Of a DNA stretch of 55,249 nt, positions 34,912-43,537 are shown piece after piece. Positions within the stretch are counted from its first letter, which is position 1, and every line of letters begins with the position of its first letter. This stretch comes from an uncultured Flavobacteriales bacterium (GTDB taxonomy: Bacteria > Bacteroidota > Bacteroidia > Flavobacteriales > Crocinitomicaceae): contig CAMLDR010000004.1 of the NCBI GenBank assembly GCA_946478775.1, positions 1 through 55,249 on the forward strand, written 5' to 3'. Under the pieces are notes generated by a model that was not told the DNA's origin, made no database searches, and saw only the letters and a program-made list of their open reading frames with translations. A program made the position numbers and the translations under genes.

Positions 34912-35456
34912 TTTAATTGAGTTTCGTTTTCTGGCTTCGTAATAATGTGAGAAAGGTCCATGATTTCTCCCGCGTCAACTTCCAGTACACGGATCCTGCA
35001 AACCACCGACGGATAGTAGTTTTCTCCCGAAATACTCCAAAGATTGGACAACTCGTGCATGGACATATTTACAACCTCCAGTGAAAACTCCAGCCCTTCA
35101 CTAGCTGACCGAACCCTGTTGTTTTTTTGGATAAAAGCCACCACAGCTGAAAATAACCGCAGCGATTCTTCGTATTGTTTTTCCTGGAAAATGACGGAAA
35201 GCAGTACATTCAAATTGATTTGCCAGCTTGGGGCACTTTGAGCGGAATTGTGATCTGAAATGGATTTTCTTTGAAAACTGACGCCGGCCGCTGTTTCACG
35301 TTCCAATCCTACAAGAGTTACGGCAACCCGGTTTGGGAACGCTTTTGCCGTGTCTTTGATCGGGGATAGAAACACAATATCTTCTGTCAACCTGAAACGA
35401 ATTTTCAGGTAGTCATTCAATTGTACGGAAAGCAGTTGTAGTGCCTCGAAGATCAT
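34908..35456 (-). CDS. DUF4255 tail-terminator/cap protein (Afp16-like)
   Basis: 182 residues. Begins MIFEALQLLSVQLNDYLKIR, then VAVTLVGLERETAAG and the diagnostic INLNVLLSVIFQEKQYEESL (in the family: NL.VL.SA.F..Y.E.L), and ends with VVCRIRVLEVDAGEI. DUF4255 proteins terminate the tube and sheath in Afp (Afp16). It is the first gene of the eCIS transcript. The upstream gap to the truncated WYL-type gene is 61 bases, so that gene may be cotranscribed or the promoter may lie in the short gap. Confidence 0.88.
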   Translation of the reverse strand: MIFEALQLLSVQLNDYLKIRFRLTEDIVFLSPIKDTAKAFPNRVAVTLVGLERETAAGVSFQRKSISDHNSAQSAPSWQINLNVLLSVIFQEKQYEESLRLFSAVVAFIQKNNRVRSASEGLEFSLEVVNMSMHELSNLWSISGENYYPSVVCRIRVLEVDAGEIMDLSHIITKPENETQLK

Positions 35457-35517
35457 AGCTCAGTGAATGTGGTAACAAGTATTTAAGGCTACAATGATAA
35501 GCCCTGATGGCGAAGTT

Positions 35518-35907
35518 TTATTTCGCGATGTATCTTTTCTTGATTTTAAAGAGCACATCTCCAAGAATAGCACGCTGATCCGGTTTTAATTGTACGGATG
35601 CCAATTTGAAGGCATTCTCCAGCAGATCAAGTTCCGATAGATTCAATTGCTGATAACCGAATTGGTAATCGGAGTCCCTGTAGAAATAGGCTTTTCGTTT
35701 GGAACAATACTCAATAGGTGCGAAAAATCCAAGAAAAGTATCGTCCTTCATGGAGTTCAGATCCAGTTGAATGGTCCGCTGTGAAACGGCATATCCAAGA
35801 TTTCTCTGACAGGTTTCAGCGATGAGGGCCGTTTTTACATAGGTGTTCTTTTTGAGAAGTTCATCGATGACCGCGTAACGGGCAATGGCAAATTTGTTTT
35901 GTGGCAT
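35518..35907 (-). CDS. Truncated WYL-type regulator (winged helix only), next to the eCIS
   Basis: 129 residues from the ATG at 35907 (MPQNKFAIARY). An upstream frame extends to 35988 but its extra residues look non-native and the paralogue at 12142-13161 starts at the matching point (MAQNKNALIRY). Shared features are RTIQLDLNSMKDDTFLG (RTTQLDIQLM in the paralogue), APIEY and a short YRDSDYQF. The WYL ligand-binding domain and C-terminal half are absent. No frameshift is visible, so it seems to be a genuine short gene. Position suggests control of the eCIS, inferred from proximity. Confidence 0.75.
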   Translation of the reverse strand: MPQNKFAIARYAVIDELLKKNTYVKTALIAETCQRNLGYAVSQRTIQLDLNSMKDDTFLGFFAPIEYCSKRKAYFYRDSDYQFGYQQLNLSELDLLENAFKLASVQLKPDQRAILGDVLFKIKKRYIAK

Positions 35908-36192
35908 GTTGTAATGAATAGTGCAATTCCGGTGGGTGGTAAAAAGAGGATATTCCAGATGACATCTGTGACGCAAGAGTTTGTACAATTTGGAATAATG
36001 GCTCTACCATTGGAATTAGCGAGTGAATAGTTGGGGCTAATTTAGTAATAGTTTGAAGTTGACCAACTTTTCCGCAAAAAATAAATGAAATAATAACCGA
36101 AAGTTGAATTAATGATCAATTAGGATTCATCAAGATAGATCAGGATTTGAGCTATAAGAATCTTGATAATTAACTCATTCATAATTATATAA

Positions 36193-37104
36193 TTACCCAA
36201 AAAGATCTCCGGTCGATTCAATCAGTTTGGGAGCCTGAAGGCTTAGCCCGCAATGTTTATTCACTTGTTTTACGAGGTAATCAGTTAATTGAGGTGTATA
36301 CAACTCATCCGGCTGGTGCATGTAGAAATGGATTTCTTTGATGTCTTTCTGCAGCCAGGACTTGATGCGTTTCACCCAGTCATCCACGCGCTCATAATCC
36401 GTTGGATGCAATCCGTTTCCTACAAAACGAATGAAAGTTACCGGAGCAGTGACTTCCATATGCATGCAATCCCTTCTTCCGGAAACGTCTGTAATTACGG
36501 CTCCGATGGATAATTCGTGCAAGGTCTGGAACAATTCCTTCCGTATTTCTGCATTCCCGAACCAATCCGGGTGGCGAACCTCCAGGGTTACCGGGAAGTC
36601 TTTCGGCAATTTACGAAGGTAATTGAATAGCGCTTCTCTGCGCTGCGGACCAAATCGTTCACTTAATTGAAGGAACGAAGGGCCTAAATGTTCCCCGAAA
36701 TTCATCACGGATGCCAGGAAACGATCCGTATCTGCATGCGCTTTGGCACTTGTGAGATCACTGTAATGGCTGATGGATTGCGGAAATTTCGGACAGAACT
36801 TAAAATCAGTTCCTTTTGCTTTTTCCGTCCATTTTTGGATGGTTGCTGCCGGGTAAATTTGGTAATGTGTTGTATTGAGCTCAATTCCGTTGAAATTGCG
36901 GATGTAGTGTTCCAGGAATTCAGATTCTTTGGTCTTTGCCGGGTAAATAAGTCCCACCCATTCTTTTCGTCCCCATTTTGCTCCGCCCAGGAATAATTGG
37001 GGTTTTTCGGCGGCGGGCTTTAATTGTTGAGTAAAAACGCCATCTTCCGGTAAGTGAAAATTCACTTTATCCAATAAACTGCGATCCATTTTCCCGAATT
37101 CCAT
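36193..37104 (-). CDS. DUF72 family protein
   Basis: 303 residues. The family pattern is plain: LFLGGAKWGRKEWVGLIYP, then FNGIELNTTHYQIYP, FKFCPKFPQSISHY, and later FPVTLEVRHPDWF and RFVGNGLHPTDYERVDDW. DUF72 adopts a TIM-barrel fold with conserved polar residues suggesting an enzyme, but the reaction is unknown. Typical length. It stands alone upstream of the truncated WYL gene with a 285-bp gap. Confidence 0.88.
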   Translation of the reverse strand: MEFGKMDRSLLDKVNFHLPEDGVFTQQLKPAAEKPQLFLGGAKWGRKEWVGLIYPAKTKESEFLEHYIRNFNGIELNTTHYQIYPAATIQKWTEKAKGTDFKFCPKFPQSISHYSDLTSAKAHADTDRFLASVMNFGEHLGPSFLQLSERFGPQRREALFNYLRKLPKDFPVTLEVRHPDWFGNAEIRKELFQTLHELSIGAVITDVSGRRDCMHMEVTAPVTFIRFVGNGLHPTDYERVDDWVKRIKSWLQKDIKEIHFYMHQPDELYTPQLTDYLVKQVNKHCGLSLQAPKLIESTGDLFG

Positions 37105-37318
37105 GGATTAAAATTACATCAAAAACATCGGTTTTGAACAATCTGGGAATAGATTTAAGAGACGAAATCAGGGAATCCAATGTTAACTCCATGTTAAGTT
37201 TGGGAACTGTTCAAAAGTTCTGTGACTGCTCAAAAATAAAAAGTCGTAACTTTCCGATGCGATCTGAATAACAGATTGTGTTTTATTGCTAATTGGTTGA
37301 AAACTAAATTATTGTATC

Positions 37319-37612
37319 ATGGCTATACCTGTTAGACTTGTCAAGGATTTGATTGAATTCTCTGACATCATTCCGGATCTGCAAGGAATCGGGCTGAAAG
37401 TCTTTTCTTATGGTAAAATCAAGAATATTTACTGGTTAGGAAAAGATATCATCAAGACTGTTGAGATTGTTCAATACAGAAACCTGGAATCTTATTTTAG
37501 CGAAGGAGCGGGCGATCCGGTTTCTCGCTCATTTGGTCGGACAAACCTGCCAGCAGAGATTGAATTTTTTGTCAATCACGAAGAAGAATACCCGGCTTTG
37601 TTTGTGAAATAG
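37319..37612 (+). CDS. Small protein of unknown function
   Basis: 97 residues, soluble. Starts MAIPVRLVKDLIEFSDII and carries GIGLKVFSYGKIKNIYWLGK and a central VEIVQYRNLESYF segment before the acidic C-terminus NHEEEYPALFVK. No family recognised. A long leader (37105-37318) with A/T-rich stretches precedes it but no clear promoter. The following pseudogene begins within 20 bases in the same direction, so the two may once have formed an operon. Confidence 0.55.
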   Translation: MAIPVRLVKDLIEFSDIIPDLQGIGLKVFSYGKIKNIYWLGKDIIKTVEIVQYRNLESYFSEGAGDPVSRSFGRTNLPAEIEFFVNHEEEYPALFVK

Positions 37613-37625
37613 AGTAACGGAAATT

Positions 37626-37937
37626 AAAACAGCTTACACTTATTGGAAAATCCCGGTTGTGATCCTGTTCGCGGGAATCAGTTGCTTCGCTATCAGTTGA
37701 CAGTCTGAACATTGGGTGTCGTTTGCCAAAGGAGTATTGTTCTTGTCTGATATTACCGCCCAACAGCAATTGGAGCTCATTAAAACTGTTTGCTTCTGCA
37801 GCGTTCCGATCCTGAGTGTTTTATTTCTTTTGATCAGGAACCGCAATGCAACCAGTGCGTTTGTCATCCTGATGATCATCCATTGATTGGTGGTATTCCC
37901 TTTCAGGTATGTGGAAGATCTTACAATGAATTTTTAA
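37626..37937 (+). pseudogene. Membrane-protein pseudogene with two in-frame TGA stops
   Basis: The frame from 37626 to the TAA at 37935-37937 encodes a plausible membrane protein of about 104 residues: AYTYWKIPVVILFAGI and KTVCFCSVPILSVLFLLI helices, with FVILMIIH before a final LVVFPFRYVEDLTMNF. It is broken by TGA at 37698-37700 and 37884-37886. Read as Trp (TGG) they would give ..AIS-W-QSEHW and IIH-W-LVVF. There is no ATG start in frame. It is probably a decayed gene; a recoded UGA is unlikely in this lineage. Confidence 0.55.
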
Positions 37938-38131
37938 CTGAATTTTGTTCTTGTTGATTCCTTCGGCAAGTTTATAGATTCTCCCAAAAAAAGATCAAAT
38001 ACATCCAGAATGCTCCACTCGTTTGTGTGCATTCATTCGATCATGTCTTTACTGATAATTGATTAAAATATCTTCAATCGGTTGCTGGTGAGTTGGTTGG
38101 TTTTGTTAAATGTTAAAATTTAATTACTCAT

Positions 38132-38161
38132 TTGTGTAACAAAAAAAGATTTTTACATTTA
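38132..38161 (+). promoter_or_regulatory. Candidate Bacteroidota-type promoter for the 38189 gene
   Basis: TTG at 38132-38134, a 19-base A-rich spacer, then TACATTTA at 38154-38161, one base from the TAnnTTTG consensus. The start codon is 28 bases downstream, giving a short leader. Confidence 0.45.
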
Positions 38162-38188
38162 TCCCCGTAAACTGAAACTATTCATCAT

Positions 38189-39112
38189 ATGAAACCAACT
38201 ATCCAAAAGGCTGCAAGTGCCTTATCCTGCTTCGGATTTTTATTCCTGGCAAATCATGGTTATTCTCAAACAAACACATTTCCCACAAGTGGTAATGTTG
38301 GAATTGGTACCGGAACCGCACCCAGTGCCAAACTGCAAGTCAACGGATCAGCAAGAATTGACTCTACTTTAACTGTCCAGGATTCCATGATCGTAGACAG
38401 GGATGCCCACATCCGAAGTGATCTGCGGGTAGATGGAAACACCATCCTCGGAGGAAATCTGACCCTGAGTTCACTGCGTGATTCGACCCTGACAGACGAC
38501 GAAGTAATCCTAATCGATTCCACCGGAAACCTGAAAAGAGGTGGTGATCTGAAGAGTGTGGTTTATTCGGAATCGGTCCATGTTCCCTGTAAAGACGAAA
38601 ATGGCGGGAATACCACACCGGCATTGCCAACCTGGTTAAATGGCCCCGGAAAGATCTATACCAGCAATCAGTGTGTGCCGGATGTGAAGGTGGGAATTGG
38701 AAAAAATTCACCTGAAGCAAAATTGCATATCCAGTTGAACCCGGCTAAAGCAACCAACCCCATTATGGTGGAGGATGGAAATGGTTTTAAACTCTTGCAA
38801 TTAAATAAGAATGGAACGCTGCTTTCCCGGAAGGTAAGGGTTGACATGCAAAATTGGGCCGATTATGTTTTTTTGGATGACTATGTTTTAATGGATTTGG
38901 ACAGTCTGGCGCAATTTATTGCTCAAAACAAACACTTGCCAAATATTCCAACAACAGATAGTGTGGTAGCTGAAGGAGTAGATTTGGGTGAAATGAATCG
39001 CTTGTTGCTGCAAAAAGTGGAAGAACTCACACTTTACATTCTTCAGGAAAGACAGAAGAACCAGGAATTGGAAGATCGATTGAAAAGATTGGAGGAAAAA
39101 TTAACCAAATAG
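38189..39112 (+). CDS. Secreted S74-like/tail-fibre-like protein with C-terminal coiled coil
   Basis: 307 residues. Signal peptide ends near residue 26 (HGYS|Q). Next come repeated VGIGTGTAPSAKLQVNGSAR and VGIGKNSPEAKLHI units typical of Bacteroidota tail-fibre-like proteins. The C-terminus has the conserved NWADYVFLDDY, FIAQNKHLPNIPT, LGEMNRLLLQKVEELTLYI and a long coiled coil ending in KRLEEKLTK. It is similar to S74-type chaperone or trimerising tails but lacks the catalytic dyad I could recognise. Probably a surface or secreted trimer. It lies 7 bases above the large T9SS protein and may be cotranscribed. Confidence 0.8.
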   Translation: MKPTIQKAASALSCFGFLFLANHGYSQTNTFPTSGNVGIGTGTAPSAKLQVNGSARIDSTLTVQDSMIVDRDAHIRSDLRVDGNTILGGNLTLSSLRDSTLTDDEVILIDSTGNLKRGGDLKSVVYSESVHVPCKDENGGNTTPALPTWLNGPGKIYTSNQCVPDVKVGIGKNSPEAKLHIQLNPAKATNPIMVEDGNGFKLLQLNKNGTLLSRKVRVDMQNWADYVFLDDYVLMDLDSLAQFIAQNKHLPNIPTTDSVVAEGVDLGEMNRLLLQKVEELTLYILQERQKNQELEDRLKRLEEKLTK

Positions 39113-39119
39113 AAAGCGT

Positions 39120-41972
39120 ATGAAAAATACATTTTTAGGGTTGCTTCTGATCATTTCATGCAACCTGTTTGCGCAGCAGGATACGCTAGTCATGTCTAAA
39201 AGACAATTGGCTGATTCAATTTACGCATTACTGAATGAGTCGAATATCCCAACGGGAAAATTATTCAACCGACAGTTTTTTTCTGCCCAGGAAAGCACAT
39301 TGTTTCATTTTTCGGATACCAGTGCCATTCAAAACGATACCATTAATCCTGATTATATCTACAATTCTCTTCACGAATTGGAGGAAATTGCTTTGACAAT
39401 AGGAACGGATGTGGATTCGTGGGCGCTTTTCGATAGTGTTCAGGCATTTTGCGCCACTGAGGATTTCGATCACAACAGGGTTATTATTCCCTTAACCTAT
39501 GTTGATAAAAAATACAATTACTTTGACGATTCGGCTGCTTTGGCATCAGGTCTGATAGTTCTTGACAGCTACAGTCGGATGGATGAAACGAATAATGCAA
39601 TCGTTCAGCCTTTTGAAGAAAAACGAGTACGGATGGCAGGTCCACTCTATAATTTTATGAGTGCAGATGTGCTCCATTTTTACGTGAAGCGCGAATGGCT
39701 GGTTGTTGATTCGGTTGAACAAATTGACCATTTCAGTGTTGGAATTGGAGATAAGTGGTATGAACTGCCTTTCGATACTTATCTGCCAGTAAAAGCTCCT
39801 GATTCGCTTAGTTTTAATTTCAGGATCCGGGTACATTTTAAAAATGATAATCTTGAAAAGGGAATATGGGAAGATATGATTGAATTCATCGCAGAGTATT
39901 CAAATCTAACCCCCACAGATGAGCCACATTCTAAGAAAATTTGTAATGAAGACAACGAAATTGCTCATGGAAAGAACAAATTGCAATGGTGTTTGGTGCA
40001 TGGATGTACGGATCGTTTTTTTGAAGCAGATAAACCATTTATTTTATTGACAGGTTACCGACCTCCTATAATGTCTCAGTCTTTCGATAAGTCTTATTCC
40101 AATTACAGCACTTATCACAATGCCTTGCTTGAACTTTTAAGGAACCAGGCATATGATATTTACATCGTACGATTCAATATTTTTAGTCAAACACAGAACC
40201 ATGGTTTAGTAGAGTCGGCCTACTTATTGAAAGATTTCATTCATTACGTGAATAACCGGAAAGCTATAGCAAGCAGCATGGGTTCATATAATGAGAATGT
40301 AATACTGGCACCTTCCATGAGTTGTGATGTGGCCCGTTTAACCCTTTTAATGATGGAGAAGGAACACAATGAAGGAACCTCAATTCACCACCATTCACGT
40401 TTACTGATCAGTTATGACGGGAATTTTTACGGGGCAAATATCCCATTGACTACGCAAGCAGTTTTATACAGTAACAGGTCATATGCCAAACCGATTACAT
40501 TGTCGCCTACTTTACTTCATTATATGTATGGTGCCATGTACCAGAAAACAACGAAACAGTTATTGACGTACCACATTTCGAATGCCAATGAAAATCCATT
40601 CAGTAATCCGTGGGTGGATCTGGACATCATTCCCGGACCGAACAATGAGCGCGTTAATTTTTTGAATTTTGTGGCTGCTTACGACAATGGGATTTACACC
40701 ATTCCGATGCCTCAAAAAATGCGGCATATTGCCGTTTCTTTGGGGAAAATAAGCGGAACGGATAATGAAAATACTCCAACCGGATTAGAATTCAACGATC
40801 CCGGCGAAAATTGGGTAGACTTAAATTACCTCCTGGAAAAGTACATTCTCCGAAGCGCCAAATACACTCCACCAGGTTCTTTCACCAAAATTTTTCAAAA
40901 GAACAGTTTGATCTCTCAAAGTTGGCTCAGTTTTCTATTACCGGTATTTTGGGTGAAACATCAATTGCATGTATCCGAAATGTGGGAAGTGGATAATGCC
41001 GCCGGTTCTTATCTCCCGGAATTTGGAAATATTTTGGCTTTGACCAATTTTGCAATGTTCGGTGGAAATCAAAGCAAAATCCAATTTTCTCATAAAAGCG
41101 TAGTAACGGCTTTGGCCATTAACCCCAACCTGTGGCCGGCTGATGGAAGTTTGCGGGTGAATGTGCAGGATTTGGGATTGATGTATAGAACTTGGGATTA
41201 TGATGTTAATAATCCTTCAAATTATATAGGATATCCACATTTGGGGAGGCCAAATGATTATCAACAGGTTATTCCATTTGACGCCATTTACATTGACAAT
41301 ACAATCAATCCACACATTAATTTAAGGTATGATGCAGATGCAGACAGTTTACGGGATTTTTTATTGAATGAAATTGAACCGTGGCACCTGGACTTGCAGA
41401 ATTTCAAAATGGGCTACCAGGCCAGAAGCAATTATTTGTATCAAGCCAAACGCAGGGCCAAGGTAGCTATCCGGGTGGGAAACCACGTTACACCATCCAC
41501 ACCGGATGGTTGGTACCGGGTTATGCCGAATGCGGACCTGGTTTTGAATGCTGGAGAATCCATTGAACTGGAAGACGGCTTTGAAACCGAATTCGGTGCC
41601 CAATTCACGGCCGAGATTGACTATGTTCAATGTAGCCCTGACAGGCTTGCTCCACCGGGCGGAGTGTCTGAAATGGAAGAAGCTAACAGAATTGCAGAAC
41701 CGGATCCCCGGTGGCTGAGCGGAGTCGAAGCCACGGAAGCCGAAGAGCCGGAGGTGAGATTGTATCCCAATCCCACCAACGGAAGTTTTACCTTGGATTG
41801 CACAAGTATAATAAAAACCGTAACTTGCTTTACTGTAATGGGTAAGCCGGTATTTCAATGTGAAGTCGGGAAAGCATTCTGGGAATCTGATCGAGTATTG
41901 AAACCCGGAACATACATTTTACGTTGTTTAATCGATAACCGCTGGCAGCAGCAAAAACTGGTTGTGCTATGA
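39120..41972 (+). CDS. Large T9SS-secreted protein with degenerate hydrolase domain
   Basis: 950 residues with a signal peptide (LLIISCNLFAQ). Residues ~300-450 resemble an alpha/beta-hydrolase: a KPFILLTGYRP strand, YDIYIVRFNI, and a serine elbow reading ILAPSMSCDVARLTL (Ser399) in place of G-A-S-M-G-G, then HHHSRLLISYDGNFYGANIP. Loss of the flanking glycines suggests weak or no activity. Residues ~790-835 are a 3-coathanger-stack unit (MPNADLVLNAGESIELEDGF). The last ~73 residues are a type A T9SS sorting domain (VRLYPNPTNGSF ... PGTYIL). Likely exported to the surface or medium. The next gene overlaps it by 4 bases. Confidence 0.85.
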   Translation: MKNTFLGLLLIISCNLFAQQDTLVMSKRQLADSIYALLNESNIPTGKLFNRQFFSAQESTLFHFSDTSAIQNDTINPDYIYNSLHELEEIALTIGTDVDSWALFDSVQAFCATEDFDHNRVIIPLTYVDKKYNYFDDSAALASGLIVLDSYSRMDETNNAIVQPFEEKRVRMAGPLYNFMSADVLHFYVKREWLVVDSVEQIDHFSVGIGDKWYELPFDTYLPVKAPDSLSFNFRIRVHFKNDNLEKGIWEDMIEFIAEYSNLTPTDEPHSKKICNEDNEIAHGKNKLQWCLVHGCTDRFFEADKPFILLTGYRPPIMSQSFDKSYSNYSTYHNALLELLRNQAYDIYIVRFNIFSQTQNHGLVESAYLLKDFIHYVNNRKAIASSMGSYNENVILAPSMSCDVARLTLLMMEKEHNEGTSIHHHSRLLISYDGNFYGANIPLTTQAVLYSNRSYAKPITLSPTLLHYMYGAMYQKTTKQLLTYHISNANENPFSNPWVDLDIIPGPNNERVNFLNFVAAYDNGIYTIPMPQKMRHIAVSLGKISGTDNENTPTGLEFNDPGENWVDLNYLLEKYILRSAKYTPPGSFTKIFQKNSLISQSWLSFLLPVFWVKHQLHVSEMWEVDNAAGSYLPEFGNILALTNFAMFGGNQSKIQFSHKSVVTALAINPNLWPADGSLRVNVQDLGLMYRTWDYDVNNPSNYIGYPHLGRPNDYQQVIPFDAIYIDNTINPHINLRYDADADSLRDFLLNEIEPWHLDLQNFKMGYQARSNYLYQAKRRAKVAIRVGNHVTPSTPDGWYRVMPNADLVLNAGESIELEDGFETEFGAQFTAEIDYVQCSPDRLAPPGGVSEMEEANRIAEPDPRWLSGVEATEAEEPEVRLYPNPTNGSFTLDCTSIIKTVTCFTVMGKPVFQCEVGKAFWESDRVLKPGTYILRCLIDNRWQQQKLVVL

Positions 41973-42622
41973 AACTGAATTATTTTCTGGTTTGTATTCT
42001 GCTTCTTATTACTTTAAGTACCTGCACCAAGTTTGGAAAAAATATCTACGTAGATGGTCGTGTGTACAATCCAATCACAGGAGAAGGAATCGAAGGTGTT
42101 TCTGTAACACTCTATCGAAATAAAATTGACACAAAAGATCCTATAGGAACTGACGGTAAAACTCTGGAGACAGTTACCACTGATGAAAACGGATATTACA
42201 AAATAGAGTATTTGGCTTCACCATTCAATCAAGCATTTGTATTAATCAATTATGCTGGTTATCATCCACTTGGTTGGAAAGAAAATGGTAGTTTGGGCTC
42301 TAATGGGATTAAAAAAGGAAAAAGAAACCATTTGGATTATGAAATGGTTCCATATGGAAACTATAAGCTGATCGTTAACAATATAAATTGTCAAGGATTG
42401 GGTGATACCATTATACTTAAAAGAACAAATCAAACGGAGTCCTTTTTAGTAAAGGATTGGATATTAACGGGATGTGATGGGTATAGCACTACTATGAATA
42501 AAGTTCCAATGGGAACAATTTACACTCATTACATTGTTATAAGAAATGGTGTTTCAAACGAGTATGACGTCAATTTTGAAGTTCTTCCCAATCAAGACAA
42601 TATTCAAACGATCAATTATTAA
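41969..42622 (+). CDS. Lipoprotein with carboxypeptidase-regulatory-like domain (paralogue A)
   Basis: 217 residues. Lipobox LSTCTKFG (Cys19 or so) marks an outer-membrane or surface lipoprotein. The beta-sandwich segment VDGRVYNPITGEGIEGVSVT, then TTDENGYYKIEYL, is the CarboxypepD-regulatory-like fold, often a stalk or adhesion domain. The rest is beta-rich with LIVNNINCQGLGDTIILK. Its start overlaps the T9SS gene's stop by 4 bases, so it belongs to that operon. A close paralogue follows at 42707, and a third broken copy at 43368. Confidence 0.75.
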   Translation: MKLNYFLVCILLLITLSTCTKFGKNIYVDGRVYNPITGEGIEGVSVTLYRNKIDTKDPIGTDGKTLETVTTDENGYYKIEYLASPFNQAFVLINYAGYHPLGWKENGSLGSNGIKKGKRNHLDYEMVPYGNYKLIVNNINCQGLGDTIILKRTNQTESFLVKDWILTGCDGYSTTMNKVPMGTIYTHYIVIRNGVSNEYDVNFEVLPNQDNIQTINY

Positions 42623-42706
42623 AAATTAGTATTGTTGATAATTAGGTACGGAAAATCGCAACAAGTTTTTGAAATAGTTTTCTCACATTTGTGAAAATTA
42701 ACTGTT

Positions 42707-43366
42707 ATGAGATTGAATAATACCTTCATTTACATCTTTCTTCTTACGACATTAACTACCTGCACCAAATTTGGAAAAAACGTCTATGTTGATGGACGCA
42801 TTTACAACCCCATAACAGGAGAAGGGATTGAAGGTATTCCAATAAAATTGTATCGTTCCAAAATTGATTCGAAAGATCCCCTGGGAAGTTCTTCCAAAAC
42901 GTTGGAAACAACTACAACTGATGCAAATGGCTATTATAAAATGGAACATTTAGCTTCTCCTTTAAATCAGGTTTTTGTCCAATTGAATTCCGAAGATAAT
43001 TATCCAATAGGCTGGGTTGGTTATGGGCACACCGGATCAGAATTGGTTAAAAAGGGAAAAATGAATCATTTGGATTATCAGATGCTGCAATACGGAGAAA
43101 TAAAAATCAGTCTCCATAACGTAAACTGCCAGGGACCAAATGACACCTTAATTTATAAAAGAAATTATGTTTCATTAAGCGGAATTTCAGTTTTTCAACC
43201 GTTTACTTTAACAGGTTGTTATGATAATGATGGCGCTTTTGCCAACGTTCCGAGCGGAGATTATTCCATTGAGTGGACAGTCATAAGAAATGGTATTAGC
43301 AATTCGTATTCGCATACTTTGACTGTACCTGGTAATGGGCAAGTAGTATATAATATCGATTATTAG
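42707..43366 (+). CDS. Lipoprotein with carboxypeptidase-regulatory-like domain (paralogue B)
   Basis: 219 residues, near-identical plan to the preceding gene. Lipobox LTTCTKFGKN, the block VDGRIYNPITGEGIEGIPIK, TTTDANGYYKMEHLASPLNQ, then ISLHNVNCQGPNDTLIYK and a beta-rich tail ending VYNIDY. Two cysteines (in NCQG and LTGCY) are conserved between the copies and may form a disulfide. It is probably anchored in the outer membrane. Function unknown. Confidence 0.75.
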   Translation: MRLNNTFIYIFLLTTLTTCTKFGKNVYVDGRIYNPITGEGIEGIPIKLYRSKIDSKDPLGSSSKTLETTTTDANGYYKMEHLASPLNQVFVQLNSEDNYPIGWVGYGHTGSELVKKGKMNHLDYQMLQYGEIKISLHNVNCQGPNDTLIYKRNYVSLSGISVFQPFTLTGCYDNDGAFANVPSGDYSIEWTVIRNGISNSYSHTLTVPGNGQVVYNIDY

Positions 43367-43367
43367 T

Positions 43368-43537
43368 ATGCGTTTTGTCTTTATTATCATTGGAATATTT
43401 CTAGCCTTGACTTCCTGCACCAAATTTGGAAAAATGTGACGGTGAAGGGGCATATAATGAACCATGCCTGTGAAAAAATGATAAATAATATACCAATCGG
43501 TATTTTATTTAATAAAACAAGTATATTTGTACCATGA
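43368..43537 (+). pseudogene. Truncated, frameshifted third lipoprotein copy
   Basis: An ATG two bases after the previous stop begins MRFVFIIIGIFLALTSCTKF, the same lipobox and CTKFGK start as the two genes upstream, but a one-base shortfall in an A-run makes it stop after 23 codons (TGA 43437-43439). Adding one A after FGK restores NVTVKGHIMN..., a poor match to NVYVDGRIYNPITGEG, and the frame then runs into the TetR start codon. The 3' part is missing. The TetR operator at 43487-43506 overlaps this remnant. Confidence 0.6.
43487..43506. promoter_or_regulatory. TetR-type operator, copy 1 (upstream of tetR)
   Basis: AATATACC-AATC-GGTATTTT has 8-base arms with one mismatch and the same centre as the site at 44141-44160. 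It ends 27 bases before the TetR start codon, so autorepression is likely. Confidence 0.7.

Noticed and set aside
15198..35456. Reading the cluster as a defective prophage or type VI secretion system
   Set aside because: No capsid, terminase, portal, lysis or integrase genes, and no TssJLM membrane complex or ClpV. DUF4255, DUF5908, CIS_TMP and the AAA+ ATPase are eCIS hallmarks.
37626..37937. UGA recoding to Trp or selenocysteine
   Set aside because: No other gene in the window has in-frame TGA, there is no ATG start and no selenocysteine element was seen; decay is simpler.
43368..43439. A real 23-residue lipoprotein gene
   Set aside because: It matches the first residues of the two paralogues and ends through a one-base shortfall, so it is better read as a broken copy.
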